A stretch of DNA of 64,000 nt, taken from Hofstenia miamia (lineage: Eukaryota > Xenacoelomorpha > Acoela). The stretch covers positions 188,961 to 252,960 of the forward strand of contig SCFE01000016.1 of assembly GCA_004352715.1 (NCBI GenBank), in the 5' to 3' direction. Within the stretch, counting starts at the first letter, position 1, and every line of letters starts with the position of its first letter. Made by a program: the position numbers and the translations under genes. The notes below the pieces were generated by a model. It ran no database searches and was not told the DNA's origin. It saw only the letters and a list, made by a program, of their open reading frames with translations. Positions 1 to 9,946 of this stretch are shown here, piece by piece.

Positions 1-116
1 TATATATGTATAAAATATTGACTATATTTGCATTTTGATATTTTCTATATATCAATTCTTTGCATAACTTACATCGGTTTTTCACTTGTTAATTTTTTAT
101 GATAGTTAATATAAAT

Positions 117-154
<38 letters not shown>

Positions 155-479
155 AGCAGCCTTATCAATCATTATGGTTTACATTGCTGTGGCATTTGAG
201 CTCACTTAGCATTGAATAATATATAAATAGGTACACAAATTAATATACTTAAAGCCAAGCATAATTACTCCGCTTGTTGGATGTGTCAAACGTCTCAACT
301 GACATTTGCGTTTGAATATCTTTGCAAACCAAAATCTTTCAAATTGTGATGAACAATACTGATTGGATAAATTGTAATTTGGAGCTAAACGTCAAGCGGC
401 AAAAAATTTCACTACAAATTGTACTTACTGCTGTAATATTTGTTTTTCCATTTTAGATAAACTAGCTATGTTTATTGTT
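1..479. other. AT-rich sequence, no gene seen
   Basis: No coding signal, transposon end or RNA gene was recognised here. It contains an uninterrupted (TA)n microsatellite at about 121-151. The rest is unremarkable AT-rich sequence. Confidence 0.6.
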
Positions 480-814
480 TTTGTAATATCATACTCTGAC
501 ATGAACTTCTATAACTATAGTATTAGTGTTATAGAAGTTCATGACTTTGATTATGTAATACAAAATTGGGGTATTAAATTAGAATAGCCTTGCAATTTAA
601 TATTGTATTTTCAAGGTGGATCAAGTCCATCTTGCCCCCCCCCCCCCANTTTGTAATATCATTCTCTGACATGAACTTCTATAACTATAGTATTAGTGTT
701 ATAGAAGTTCATGACTTTGATTATGTAATACAAAATTGGGGTATTAAATTAGAATAGCCTTGCAATTTAATATTGTATTTTCAAGGTGGATCAAGTCCAT
801 CTTGCCCCCCCCCC
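480..814. repeat. 165-bp direct duplication around a single N
   Basis: The sequence from 480 to about 648 is repeated almost letter for letter from 650 to 814, with an N at 649 between the copies. I saw one substitution (atactct against attctct) and a different length of the terminal poly-C run. Each copy contains a hairpin with 16-nt perfect arms: arms 500-515 and 528-543 around a 12-nt loop in the first copy. The N at the junction and the poly-C run argue for an unmerged assembly overlap. Confidence 0.8.
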
Positions 815-1217
815 ATAGCCGCTGCCAGCTTCTGTTAATATTATTAGTAAGTTCTATAAAAAACTAAGTAGAATTATTTTACCAAAAAGCAGGACAAACT
901 CAATTTATATGAAAATTTATGAGATTCCAGTAAGTAAACTTAATTATTATTCTAATTGCAATACTGTAGATTGTTGAAACAAAAATTTTTTTCAAACTTT
1001 AAATTTTCATAAGAATTCCACCTAAACTAAGCAAAATATTCCCGATTTATAAAATATAACAAGAATTTTTTAAATAACTTTGGCCGGTAATTTTACCGGC
1101 TTTCCTTGAAATTTTCAAGCGCCTGCAGACCGGTAACCGGTTTCATCTCTGCTGTAAAGCAAAGTACAAGTACAAAGATACAAAGTACTAGCTACATGTA
1201 TTTTCAAAATAATATTA

Positions 1218-1249
<32 letters not shown>

Positions 1250-1440
1250 AATACGTGTCTTTGTGCATGTGTGTTGCTTTCTAGCTTTACACAAAATAAT
1301 CGAATGAGTATAGTGCGTTATGTATGCATTGTTTATTACAGAAGAATGTGCGCGATTTTTTTCATGGAATGTATTTCGATTTTAAGTTCATTATCTAGGC
1401 TATTCTATATTTTAGTTACTGTGTCGTGAAAACACTAGAA
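815..1440. other. AT-rich sequence with a microsatellite, no gene seen
   Basis: There is an (AT)n tract at about 1217-1244 and a cluster of ccggtaa/ttaccgg motifs in both orientations at 1082-1142. The 107-codon open frame crossing the microsatellite is low-complexity and has no recognisable domain, so I do not call a gene. Confidence 0.5.
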
Positions 1441-1772
1441 TGTTTATCGAAGATTAAAAATTTTTGAGAATGTTCATTTAATTGAACATATTGTTTGAGA
1501 AACGAAACTGAATTTAATAATATTGATAGTATACCCATTTGAATTTGCTAAAAAGGAGATAATATTTTGTATTTTAGTATTTAGTCGTTTTTGAGCGAAA
1601 GTTGAGTGTTTTAGATGTTCATTTGAAAGATTTTGACAAGACTGAAATATTTTGAATTTATAGTTGTAAAGAGAAATGAGCAGTATTGAAAGTGTGATAA
1701 GCATCACCATTTATGAGATAAGTATTGATAATTTTTTTTGATTTTGCTTGTTGAGTTGTCAGTCATGTAGCC
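1441..1772 (-). mobile_element. LINE remnant, downstream half (split by hAT)
   Basis: This minus-strand stretch lies immediately beyond the left target duplication of the hAT element at 1781-4651. It should be the downstream continuation of the reverse transcriptase fragment on the other side (4660-5085). Residues are too decayed for a confident RT box. The assignment rests mainly on continuity across the hAT insertion; an open frame of 78 codons at 1474-1710 lies in this part. Confidence 0.35.
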
Positions 1773-1780
1773 ATTGCAAA
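1773..1780. repeat. 8-bp target site duplication, left (ATTGCAAA)
   Basis: ATTGCAAA directly precedes the element end TAGAGCTGTGCGG and recurs at 4652-4659 directly after the opposite end CCGTACAGCTCTA. An exact 8-bp duplication is the hallmark of hAT-superfamily insertion. Confidence 0.9.
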
Positions 1781-2084
1781 TAGAGCTGTGCGGTTACGGA
1801 TTTAACAGGGTAAGGTTACGGTTATAACCGAAAATACCTAGGATTTTCTGATAAAATTCTCTTCTTTCGGACAGAAATTTAATAAATTTTAGGGTACCCG
1901 TGCTCCGTTTAATTGAGTTAAGATTAATTTAATTTCATTGGTTAATTTTGTATTTGTTAATTTACCAACCGCGATCACGTGCTAATTAACTTTGCGCGCC
2001 TAACGTACAGTACAATATTTCTCATCTTATACACCACGTGTGTGATTTGCCGTGCATCATGTCATTATCCAAAAAAGATATTTA

Positions 2085-4009
2085 AGAAAATCTAAGAAGT
2101 GGATATTATTGTTTGGAAGCCCAATCTGGTAAGAAAAGTGATATATGGAAAAGATTCAGCCTCATTAAGAAGAACAATGCTATTATTGATGGATTTGTGG
2201 CATGTTCTCAGTGCAAACGCGTTTACCATTATAAATCAGAGGACGGTACCTAACCTTATCGCAACATAAATGTCTATCAAATTCATCTCCACCAAGTGCA
2301 TCATCCAGATCACAGCTATTTCTGATTGCATAGTNCCCAGACGATGTTGGGTTGCGAAATGGATAGTCCGCAATGATTGAAACCCTTAAATATCAAATGC
2401 CTGCTGGACCAATCGTTAGTTGCACTCTTTTTGTTATGCCAACTAACGGGCACAGTGCATTGCAGTTGTTTTGCCTGATGCCTGACCCTCGCAAAGCCAT
2501 ACGCCATTTGACATACTCCTCTTACCGTTAAAGGAAATCCTCTGTCAGCAAGGTACAATATTCGACTCTNATGCTATTATTGATGGATTTGTGGCATGTT
2601 CTCAGTGCAAACGCGTTTACCATTATAAATCAGAGGACGGTGTTTACCATTATCAAACACAGAACGGTCTATCAAATTCATCTCCACCAAGTGCATCATC
2701 CAGATCACAGCTATTTCTGATTGCATAGTGGAAAAATAATGGAAATAATGTAACAACTAGTGCCAACTGTGTTAGTTCAAGAAGAATTTCGACTCTAAAT
2801 GAATCTGCAGTTAAATGGATAGAAACAAGCTTTCTACTCCAAAATTGACTTGATAAACCTGTGTTGTGTGTTGACAAATATAATAGAGATTCAAAGCGCT
2901 CTTCTGTTATCATCCGCGATATATGTGAAAAACTTCAGAAAGTTATGGGATATTCGACGCTAACTACTGAACGACCAAGGCTACCATTTGTTAGTGATAA
3001 TAAATCCAAGTTGATTTGCGCCCTTGATACATTGTTTGATCGTTTGTCTTGCTCATCTCATGATCTGATTCTTGCCACTAAGTCATGGTGATCAGGGGTG
3101 TCCACACTGCTATTATAGCAGAGGCAAAGTGTTTGGTAAGACATTTCAAGAAAACTGGATTGAATGCCAAATTAAAATCTACATTTAAACAGTATGTTGA
3201 AACCAGATTCAATTCAGTTTACAGAATTCTTTCATCTATTTACGATAATTTCGATGAGATTGTTAACATTCGGTCTAAACGTGATGAAATGCATCTCCAA
3301 GAAAATATTACTCTGCCTATTCTTAAGGTCATTATAAAGCCAATGAAAGCATTTGATTTAGCAACAAAGCTGCTGGCATCAGACAAAAATCAACCATTTC
3401 ACTTGTTATCATCGTTTACAGTAGATTGGATGCAAAAATGAAGAGCTTGCTTGAAAAACCTGAAAATATAGTTATTAAGCCTTTGCTTACATATTTAATA
3501 AGTGGACTGCGGGATAAGCGTTCTTCAAAGCTGACCAGTTATCACTACATTGCGACAATCCTAGATCCTCGCTCCAAATCAAGGACACTTATAAAAAAAG
3601 GATCGTAATATTGCTGAAAACAGTATTAGGAAGCATAATATGGATATATCGAAAGAGGCTACCTCATCTGCTAATCCTCCTTCCAAAAGAAACGAAATAT
3701 ATTGGATTTTGATTCAGATGACGACAGCGACAACACACAGTTACTCAACGGAGGTCGCCGATCAACGACTTATCCAAAACATTAATTTTCCTGATGAAAG
3801 TGAAAATAATGGCCCACTGGAATTGTTCTATACTTCCAACAATGTCTCAAATTGCACGTTCATACTTGGGAATCCCCGCTACTCAAAATAAAAGTGAAAG
3901 GTCAGCAAGCGATGCAGGCAACATCATCACATGCAAACGCATTTCTTTTGACACAGATCGCGTCAATGAACTGATTGTTATTCAATCAGCCGAAAACAGC
4001 CTTCCATGA
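2085..4009 (+). pseudogene. hAT transposase (BED zinc finger), frameshifted
   Basis: The N-terminal part reads as a BED zinc finger: KSDIWKRFS, then FVACSQCKRVYHY with the CxxC pair, then an HKC-type segment around 2250-2275. The middle (2861-3091) has FVSDN followed by CSSHDLILATK, as in the hAT RNase-H-like core. After a frameshift at about 3085 it continues with an ETRFNSVYRIL segment (the usual TRWNS motif), then YHYIATILDPRSKS at about 3540-3580. The C-terminal dimerisation region at 3840-4009 is clear: YLGIPATQNKSERSASDAGN and the KRISFD segment. At least four frame changes plus the inserted piece at 2336-2569 make it a pseudogene. Seen: the motifs and breaks. Known: hAT domain order. 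Inferred: it once drove this element. Confidence 0.85.
2336..2569 (-). pseudogene. pogo/Tigger-type transposase fragment (misplaced piece)
   Basis: Read on the minus strand, this 234-bp block encodes GFPLTVRGVCQMAYGFA, then VSWHNKKSATNDW, then a GLSISQPN segment. That is the helix-turn-helix/CENP-B-like DNA-binding region found at the start of Tigger/pogo transposases. It is unrelated to the hAT that surrounds it. It is bounded by single Ns at 2335 and 2570, and the hAT sequence on each side of it is duplicated (2177-2334 and 2571-2730). It is therefore probably a contig placed wrongly into an assembly gap. Confidence 0.7.
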
Positions 4010-4181
4010 ATATTGTTTGAAAGACTTTTTACATTTTTGTCATTCTTGTTGAAAATTATACTTAAATTATTTGTTTTGCGTTTTTGAAAAAATCTAGGCA
4101 GTTACGGGCGGTTAGGTTTCCAAAAACAGTCGGTTACGGGCGGTTATGGTTACTAGAAAAAATCAACGGTCAGGTTAAGAT

Positions 4182-4614
4182 TAGAGGTCGACGGTTTTGA
4201 AATTTTAACTTCGGTTCGGATCGGTTTTGGGGCAAAAACCGTGGTTTCGGTTCGGTTTCGGTTTTGTTCTGTAATGAAAACATGCAATTTCGAAGCTATA
4301 TTTTCTTATGGTTTTACAAGATCAATTTCAAGTTTTTCTTAGTCTTAATGAGAGAAGAAACACTGAAACCAGAAAGACTGCATCGCTTCTTGGTGATCGT
4401 GTTCGATCAAATTGAACCCATGCGTTCTGATAACACATTTATTGCCTGAATTGCCAACCAGTTTTTCGCCAGTAGCGAGAGCTTTGGCAGTATTACACAG
4501 CTACTAACCTCCAGTAATTAAGAACCGTTTAAAACCGTGCTAGTGAAAATAAATCGGTTCGTTTTCGGTCTGCGTGAAAACTGCGGTTTCGGTTCGGTTT
4601 ACCATCGACCTCTA
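4182..4614. mobile_element. Nested hAT-like MITE (433 bp)
   Basis: It begins TAGAGGTCGACGG at 4182 and ends CCATCGACCTCTA at 4614, which are inverted copies of each other. It is flanked by GTTAAGAT (4174-4181) and GTTAAGGT (4615-4622), a 7-of-8 match, as expected for an aged 8-bp hAT duplication. Both ends carry cggttcggttt-rich subterminal sequence. It has no coding capacity; the short open frame inside has no recognisable domain. It lies within the 3' part of the larger hAT. Confidence 0.85.
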
Positions 4615-4651
4615 GTTAAGGTCATGAAATGCTTGTATCCGTACAGCTCTA

Positions 4652-4659
4652 ATTGCAAA
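4652..4659. repeat. 8-bp target site duplication, right (ATTGCAAA)
   Basis: Exact partner of the left copy at 1773-1780. It fixes the right end of the hAT element at 4651. Confidence 0.9.
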
Positions 4660-5085
4660 TGGGATGAAATAAAGAACTGTACCCTGAGGAACCCCACAAT
4701 CAGTTATAGTGTGTTTTGATTTTTTACCACTAAGTATAGTTCGCTGCTGTCGATTACTACGAAAATCCATTATTAAACTAATATCTTTATTATCAAAATT
4801 ATAATAAATAAACTTGTGTTTCAGTATATCAAAATTCATTGAGCTGTACTCAAATCGAGATGGGCAACTCTACAACATTTATTAGAGAATAAATTTTGAT
4901 TTTATTCGTTGTGATATTGACAAGATTGCCTCTTGAGTGATATAACCATTAGAAAACCCAAATTGTTTTCAAAAAAATATTTTAAGATATCAAATATGAA
5001 TTTACTTGAATATTTATTAAATTTCAAACAATTTATTAAAAGAATGGCCAATGAAAATGGGCCTATAATTAGATGCATTTAGAGC
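4660..5085 (-). mobile_element. LINE reverse transcriptase remnant, upstream half
   Basis: Read on the minus strand from about 5085 down, the fragments follow the RT order. There is a YRPIS-like start (IIGPFSLAILL), a QFGF-like NLGF segment, an LDLS segment followed by NFDILKHKFIYYNF, then SNRQQRTILSG, then the box GVPQGTVL at about 4690. Several stops interrupt it. The frame ends at the hAT insertion at 4652, beyond which the remainder should lie at 1772 and below. This is a jockey/CR1/L2-type RT by its motifs; the clade cannot be fixed. Confidence 0.65.
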
Positions 5086-6635
5086 GTCGTTTTTTTATAT
5101 ATCGGAAATAGTGGTCGCAATTTATGTTTTAGAGTGATGAAATAGTTTTCTTTTAATGCTTACGTATTCATATATGTTACTGTCATCGGCATTTCATTAA
5201 GCAAACTTGCGTATATTTAATTTTACTTTTCTGTATTTAATTGGTGCCTCTTAAGTTAATTGCATTGTAAATTCCTTTTGAAATTTAAACGATATATTTT
5301 CCAACATCATTTTCCTTATTTCGTCTGTGTACTTTAGATAATACCTTTTAAAAATTAATTTAAAATGGCCAGTTTTAGTAGTCAATGAATGATTCAAAGA
5401 TTAAGGACTGGAAACAGAAGACAGAATTTTTTAAAAAGTAGTCAATTAAGTTATTACGTGTGGAACAACCAGTATTTACACAATGAAGATTGTATGTGGC
5501 ACAAAAATTACGTTTTTCAAGAGTATTACATAATTTGTGTTAAACTCATGAAATATATTTATGAAAAATAGAGGCAATTTATTTGAGAAATGTCATAAGC
5601 TTTAAAATTTAAATAGTCAATATGATTGTTTACATCTGGATTGTATGTGATATTAATTATTCCTTTGTGGCATTTAAATTCAAGATATATCATTTCTATT
5701 CAGAGTATTTCAAGTGCATCATGGTTTATTTCAAATTCAAATTTATGCCTCTACCTAATCGGTTTTTTATGAAAATAATATCGGTCAGGGTTAATCAAAT
5801 TATGGTCAGTGTTATGTTGTAACCAAGTTTCAGTAATTGAGAATACTGCGTTTTGACCTATCTTATTTAGTTAGGAAAATCATTTCTGCTTGAATTGAGA
5901 CTTTTATCATTGTGATAAATGAATTTATAGTAATTACTGTAATTTTTAGTAGATTTTTTATTTGTGTCGTTGTGTAGCAGTGTTTAGTGGAGGTGTGTTG
6001 TGAGCTGAGTGGCATTAATTGTGAATGCATTAAGTATATTGCAATATTTTTTAAACATAGATATGATAAGCGATAAAAAATAAAAAATACCCGTATCATT
6101 TTGATAGATATGGATGAGTATGGTAAGAAAGACACGAAGACTAGAAGTGGTTACAGCTTTGAAGTAGAAGACATTTGAAGGGTAAGAATATGGAGGTGGT
6201 GTAGGCAGCAGCGAACAAGGTTTTGGAGAAGATACATTTTGAGCATAGAAGATGTTAGCGTTAAGAATTGATAGATGAGCTATTCTTTGAATGGAAAGAG
6301 GTATTGAGTATTTGAGGAATACTAATACAGGATGCTCCAGATTGAGTGAGGTGGATTCTATAATGCTTTGCCAGAAAATCAGAGTTTGCAATTTTAGGTG
6401 AAAGAAAAAATCTATCAAAGACAGGACAATAACTGAGATGTTGATGACAGATACCTGTGAGAAAACGTAAGGTTAAATTTAAATTTTTTAATTAGCTTAC
6501 AAAAAATTAATAATAATATACTAAGAAATTTCTCATTAATGGAGACTTTAAGGTGTTTACTTGCAAATCAATAATAAAAGATGATATAATTCTTAAATTG
6601 ATTTATTGCAATAAACATCTACATCTAAATAAAAA
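5086..6635. other. No recognised gene
   Basis: The frames here, including a 144-codon minus-strand frame at 5984-6418, have no domain, splice context or homology that I recognise. The stretch probably consists of decayed transposon sequence and LINE 5' sequence, but nothing in it proves that. Confidence 0.4.
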
Positions 6636-7150
6636 ATGCACAACAATGTGTTGATGAAAAAAATCTTTTATTTCATGCAGAAAAAGATTCTGAAACCAAA
6701 TAAATACAATTTAACCAAAATTGCGAAATTTAATGAAAATATAAATTCTCTAAGAAATGAATTAAATAACTTTAAATTAAACTTAAATACAAACATTGAT
6801 AATTTTCCTTCTAAAATAGAAAATACGGTGGAGGCTTATATAAATACAGAAGAATATTTTAAACAAAAAGTTATTATATTTGGTGTAAAAAAAATCAGAA
6901 GATTCATTAAGTTGTAGGGCAAAGCTTAAGCAAGATAGAGAAAATACCAAATCATATGATTCATATTATATTACAGGATTCATTCGAATTGGAAAATTGC
7001 ATTTTTCTAAACCTAGACCTGTAATATTTAACATAAGATCTGAATGGAATAAAAAATTGTTTCTTTTTAATTCTTATAAATTAAAAGACTTACATGTAAA
7101 TATCTTCATTAAGCCTTGTTTAAGAAAATTGATCGTGAAAAAGAAAAATT
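6636..7150 (+). pseudogene. LINE ORF1-like protein remnant
   Basis: The open frame 6636-6917 is lysine/asparagine-rich and coiled-coil-like (ENINSLRNELNNFKLNLN) and ends with KVIIFGVK, matching the start of the RRM-like part of LINE ORF1 proteins. In another frame, from about 6990 to 7140, it continues with FIRIGKLHFSKPRPVIFNI and a KKLFLFNSYKLKD segment, typical of the ORF1 C-terminal region. A frameshift lies near 6900. Confidence 0.6.
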
Positions 7151-7329
7151 CTGTTTTAGGAAAGGATATTTATTAATATATGAAGGAATGGACAAAATTA
7201 GAATTAAAATATAAAATTATCATTTCTTATAGTTCAATTGGTTTGACTATTTACGACACACAATTTGACATTTATGCATACAAACTGCTGCAGCATTTTA
7301 AAAATTGAAGAACAAACTTCAGTAACAAA

Positions 7330-8035
7330 TTATTTAATATCATATGATGTTTCGATAGCTTGTTTCACTGACACTTGGTGGGATGAATATACTTTTTATG
7401 ATTCCTCAATTTCATGAGCCAGTCATATGATTGCAAATTTCTGCATAAGAAAATGAGACATACTTCTAAACATGGAGGATGTGCAATTCTTTGTAAAAAT
7501 TCATTTAAAATCATCAAATTACTGGAAGTGGGAATTGCATGCTCTACCATCATTCAGTTAGACAAGTTTATTGATATATATTTTCTTATAAATTCCACCA
7601 AGCAATAGTAAATATCGGTCTTCTACTACAATAATATCTGATTACATACATAAATAAAAACTTCATTTAATGATTGCCAACGAAATATTCATATAATATA
7701 TATAATGGGTGATTTCTATTTTCCTTCACTTATTGAAATGTCACCAAATGAATATAGTCAAAATATTTGTGACTTTTTAATATCTCTACATTTAAATCAA
7801 ATTATTTTCTTTCCAACACATATCAATGGAAATACAGTTGACATAATATTTAAGAAGGATATCCACTTAGGAAATGATGAAAATTGTTTCATATCCACAT
7901 TGCGAATTTTTTCTGATCACGGTGTTATTTTCCTTGAATACAAATATTTCATTACCTAATATAGATGAGCTAAAGATTTGTGATGTCAATAATTCATCCA
8001 GTAAGTTACAATTTTCATTTGACTTGATTGATTAA
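7330..8035 (+). pseudogene. LINE endonuclease domain remnant
   Basis: Pieces of an apurinic/apyrimidinic-endonuclease-like domain appear in order: CFTDTWWDE, then GGCAILCKN (7470-7500), then IMGDFYFPSL at 7702-7731 (the GDFN region), then FFPTHINGNTVDIIF and FSDHGVIF near the end (about 7810-7930; the SDH motif). The frame changes at least twice. Confidence 0.7.
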
Positions 8036-8257
8036 GAAAACTTAACCTTCTTTGTTTTCATTCAATTAGATGTCAAAAGATATAGAATTATACACTAATT
8101 ACTGGTACAATGATTTACTTAAGAATATTAAACTTCATATTCCCAAGAAAAGATATAAAAGAAATTATTTTCTGCTCATATTTCACATCTCACGCAATTA
8201 ATTTATTTAATAAATGCAATTCTTTACGTAAAAAATTACTAAAGACAAGCAAAGTCT

Positions 8258-8265
8258 ATTATGAA
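8258..8265. repeat. 8-bp target site duplication, left (ATTATGAA)
   Basis: ATTATGAA directly precedes TAGGGCTCCCG at 8266 and recurs exactly at 9939-9946. Confidence 0.9.
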
Positions 8266-8352
8266 TAGGGCTCCCGAAAATATACCTTAAAAATCAGGAA
8301 AAGTTCCCTAACTTTTGGGATAAAGTTATTTAATTCATACCTAACGAAAAAG

Positions 8353-9222
8353 TTAGAAAGTGGCCTTCAGCAAACTGGCCCATCTTGTAACAACCGGCTC
8401 TGGGGGTATTCCGATTTCATCAACGAGTGCATTTCGTATATTATTCTTGACCGTGCTTGCTTTATCTCGTGCAATCAATGTATCAAGTTGGTCAAAGTTT
8501 GCCTTCACCTCCATGGTGGCTTTATGTAGAAGATGAGTGAGACAAGTCAAGTGGAAAATGTTAGGGTAAAGCAGTTTCAGCTGTTTTCCTGCGCAAATCA
8601 TGTACGCTGCTGCATTACTGAGCAAGAGAGAAAGCTATTGTCTTTCTATTCCCAGCTGCCGCAGATCATTGTCAATGGTGTGTAGGATAATTGGAGCATT
8701 TGGAGACTGTTCCACTGGTATGCAGTCTATCATGTAAGTCTTACCAGGGTTATCCACCAATCCACTAAGTATGGCCAGAAACTTCTTCCCTCCAACATCA
8801 CTCTCTTCTACAATCAGGAATATGTTCTCGTTTGTCAGCAATTCTCTCACGCGAGCATTTTCTTCATTGGCAAGTTGTCCTGACAAGAGGTTTCACTCGG
8901 CAGTGGATGGCCCATCTGCGGAAGAGTTTCCGCAATTCTGGATTTCTGATCTTCTTCAGGGGAATGTCAGCAGATAAAAATGCGCGAACAACATCCGCAG
9001 TAAAATCTTGGGGATTCTTGGCATAAACTGTTGTTTCGGATCTTTTGGTTTACTTAGTGTCTTTGCCTTCTGGTGCATTGCCGAATCGGTATGCTTTGTT
9101 ACCATTTCACGTTTCTCAGATGAAACAATGCAACTGCAGAGATTGCAATGTAGTTCATTCTGCAGAGACGTTTTGAACTCATTCGGAAATTCGGAGACAT
9201 ATTTGAGAATTTTCGTTAGCAA
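8353..9222 (-). pseudogene. hAT transposase with N-terminal zinc finger, truncated
   Basis: The N-terminal frame (8956-9222) has CNLCSCIVSSEKREMVTKH with an H..H/C-type zinc finger, followed by a KTLSKPK linker. In the next frame comes ADVVRAFLSADIPLKKI, and then 8635-8886 has NIFLIVEESDVGGKKFLAIL, the first catalytic region of the RNase-H-like core. The frame 8353-8625 continues with LSNAAAYM, HLTCLTHLLHKA and PVVTRWASLL. The pattern matches the CGGBP1-like/DUF659 hAT group. The second acidic position, normally SDAA, reads SNAA here, and there are at least two frameshifts, so activity is not expected. Confidence 0.8.
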
Positions 9223-9490
9223 GGGTACAGCGGTTTTAGAAATGGCTGCAGACTGTGCTGTTTCACAACAGGATGCTGTTTGTTTTATAACAGTTCAAGT
9301 CTGTATGGACAATCCGGCACCACAGTTCACGATGTGTATAGACAATCCGGCACTACTGTTACGCAATGGGTAGTCGAAGGCACCACGCAAAAATACAACT
9401 TTTGTTGCTAAACCAATTATAAATAGAAATCGGATTGGAGGAATTCAAAGTATTTCAAAATTGCTATAGTTATTTTCTCAAAAAAGTTTT

Positions 9491-9755
9491 ATCGTTTGTG
9501 TGCGGCTCAACAAACATTCGGCACCACTCTCCAGGCACACAGTTATTCAAAATGACGAAACAGCAGGGAGTTTCGTGAAATTTGACTAAAAACAACAAAT
9601 TTTGAAAATTACNNNNNNNNNNNNNNNNNNNNNATCGTTTGTGTGCGGCTCAACAAACATTCGGCACCACTCTCCAGGCACACAGTTATTCAAAATGACG
9701 AAACAGCAGGGAGTTTCGTGAAATTTGACTAAAAACAACAAATTTTGAAAATTAC
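9491..9755. repeat. 122-bp duplicated flanks of a 21-N gap
   Basis: 9491-9612 and 9634-9755 are the same 122 bases on both sides of the run of Ns at 9613-9633. This is the pattern left when overlapping contig ends are joined with Ns instead of being merged. Confidence 0.85.
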
Positions 9756-9938
9756 CTTAATTTTATACTTTATTTACTTTATACTTTTATACTTTATCTA
9801 CCCAAAACGATTTTATACTTTTTGGATACCTTATGACTTTCTTCACAGTGACCTCCTAATGAAAAGGAAGTGCTCTTTGGTCACAGAAAATTGCCAAACG
9901 ACAAAAAAAGTTTACTTTATATACTTTTGGTCGCCCTA

Positions 9939-9946
9939 ATTATGAA
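9939..9946. repeat. 8-bp target site duplication, right (ATTATGAA)
   Basis: Exact partner of 8258-8265; it sets the element end at 9938. Confidence 0.9.

Larger units (their letters stand above)
1781..4651 (+). mobile_element. hAT-superfamily DNA transposon
   Basis: The element is bounded by inverted ends TAGAGCTGTGCGG at 1781 and CCGTACAGCTCTA at 4639-4651, and by perfect 8-bp duplications ATTGCAAA (1773-1780 and 4652-4659). It carries a decayed BED/hAT transposase on the plus strand, and GC-richer subterminal stretches rich in cggttacggg and cggttcgg motifs. It inserted into an older LINE copy on the minus strand. Two complications sit inside it: a 234-bp foreign piece between Ns at 2335 and 2570, and a nested MITE at 4182-4614. 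Roughly 2.9 kb is normal for an autonomous hAT, but the transposase has several frameshifts, so it is no longer autonomous. Confidence 0.9.
8266..9938 (-). mobile_element. hAT-type element inserted in a LINE
   Basis: Inverted ends TAGGGCTCCCGAAAATATAC (8266) and GTATA-to-GGTCGCCCTA (ending 9938) are bounded by perfect 8-bp duplications ATTATGAA. The transposase reads on the minus strand and is truncated: its C-terminal dimerisation part is absent, the protein ending near the TRWASLLKA segment close to the left end. A 122-bp stretch on both sides of the gap at 9613-9633 is duplicated and is probably an assembly artefact. The element interrupts the LINE between its endonuclease and RT. Confidence 0.88.

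Noticed and set aside
500-712. Possible two-unit CRISPR-like or recombinase array
   Set aside because: The two hairpins are the two halves of an unmerged overlap, so there is probably only one copy and no array.
5863-6418. Minus-strand frames of 90 and 144 codons
   Set aside because: No domain, no splice context and no similarity that I recognise; such lengths occur by chance in a sequence of this composition.
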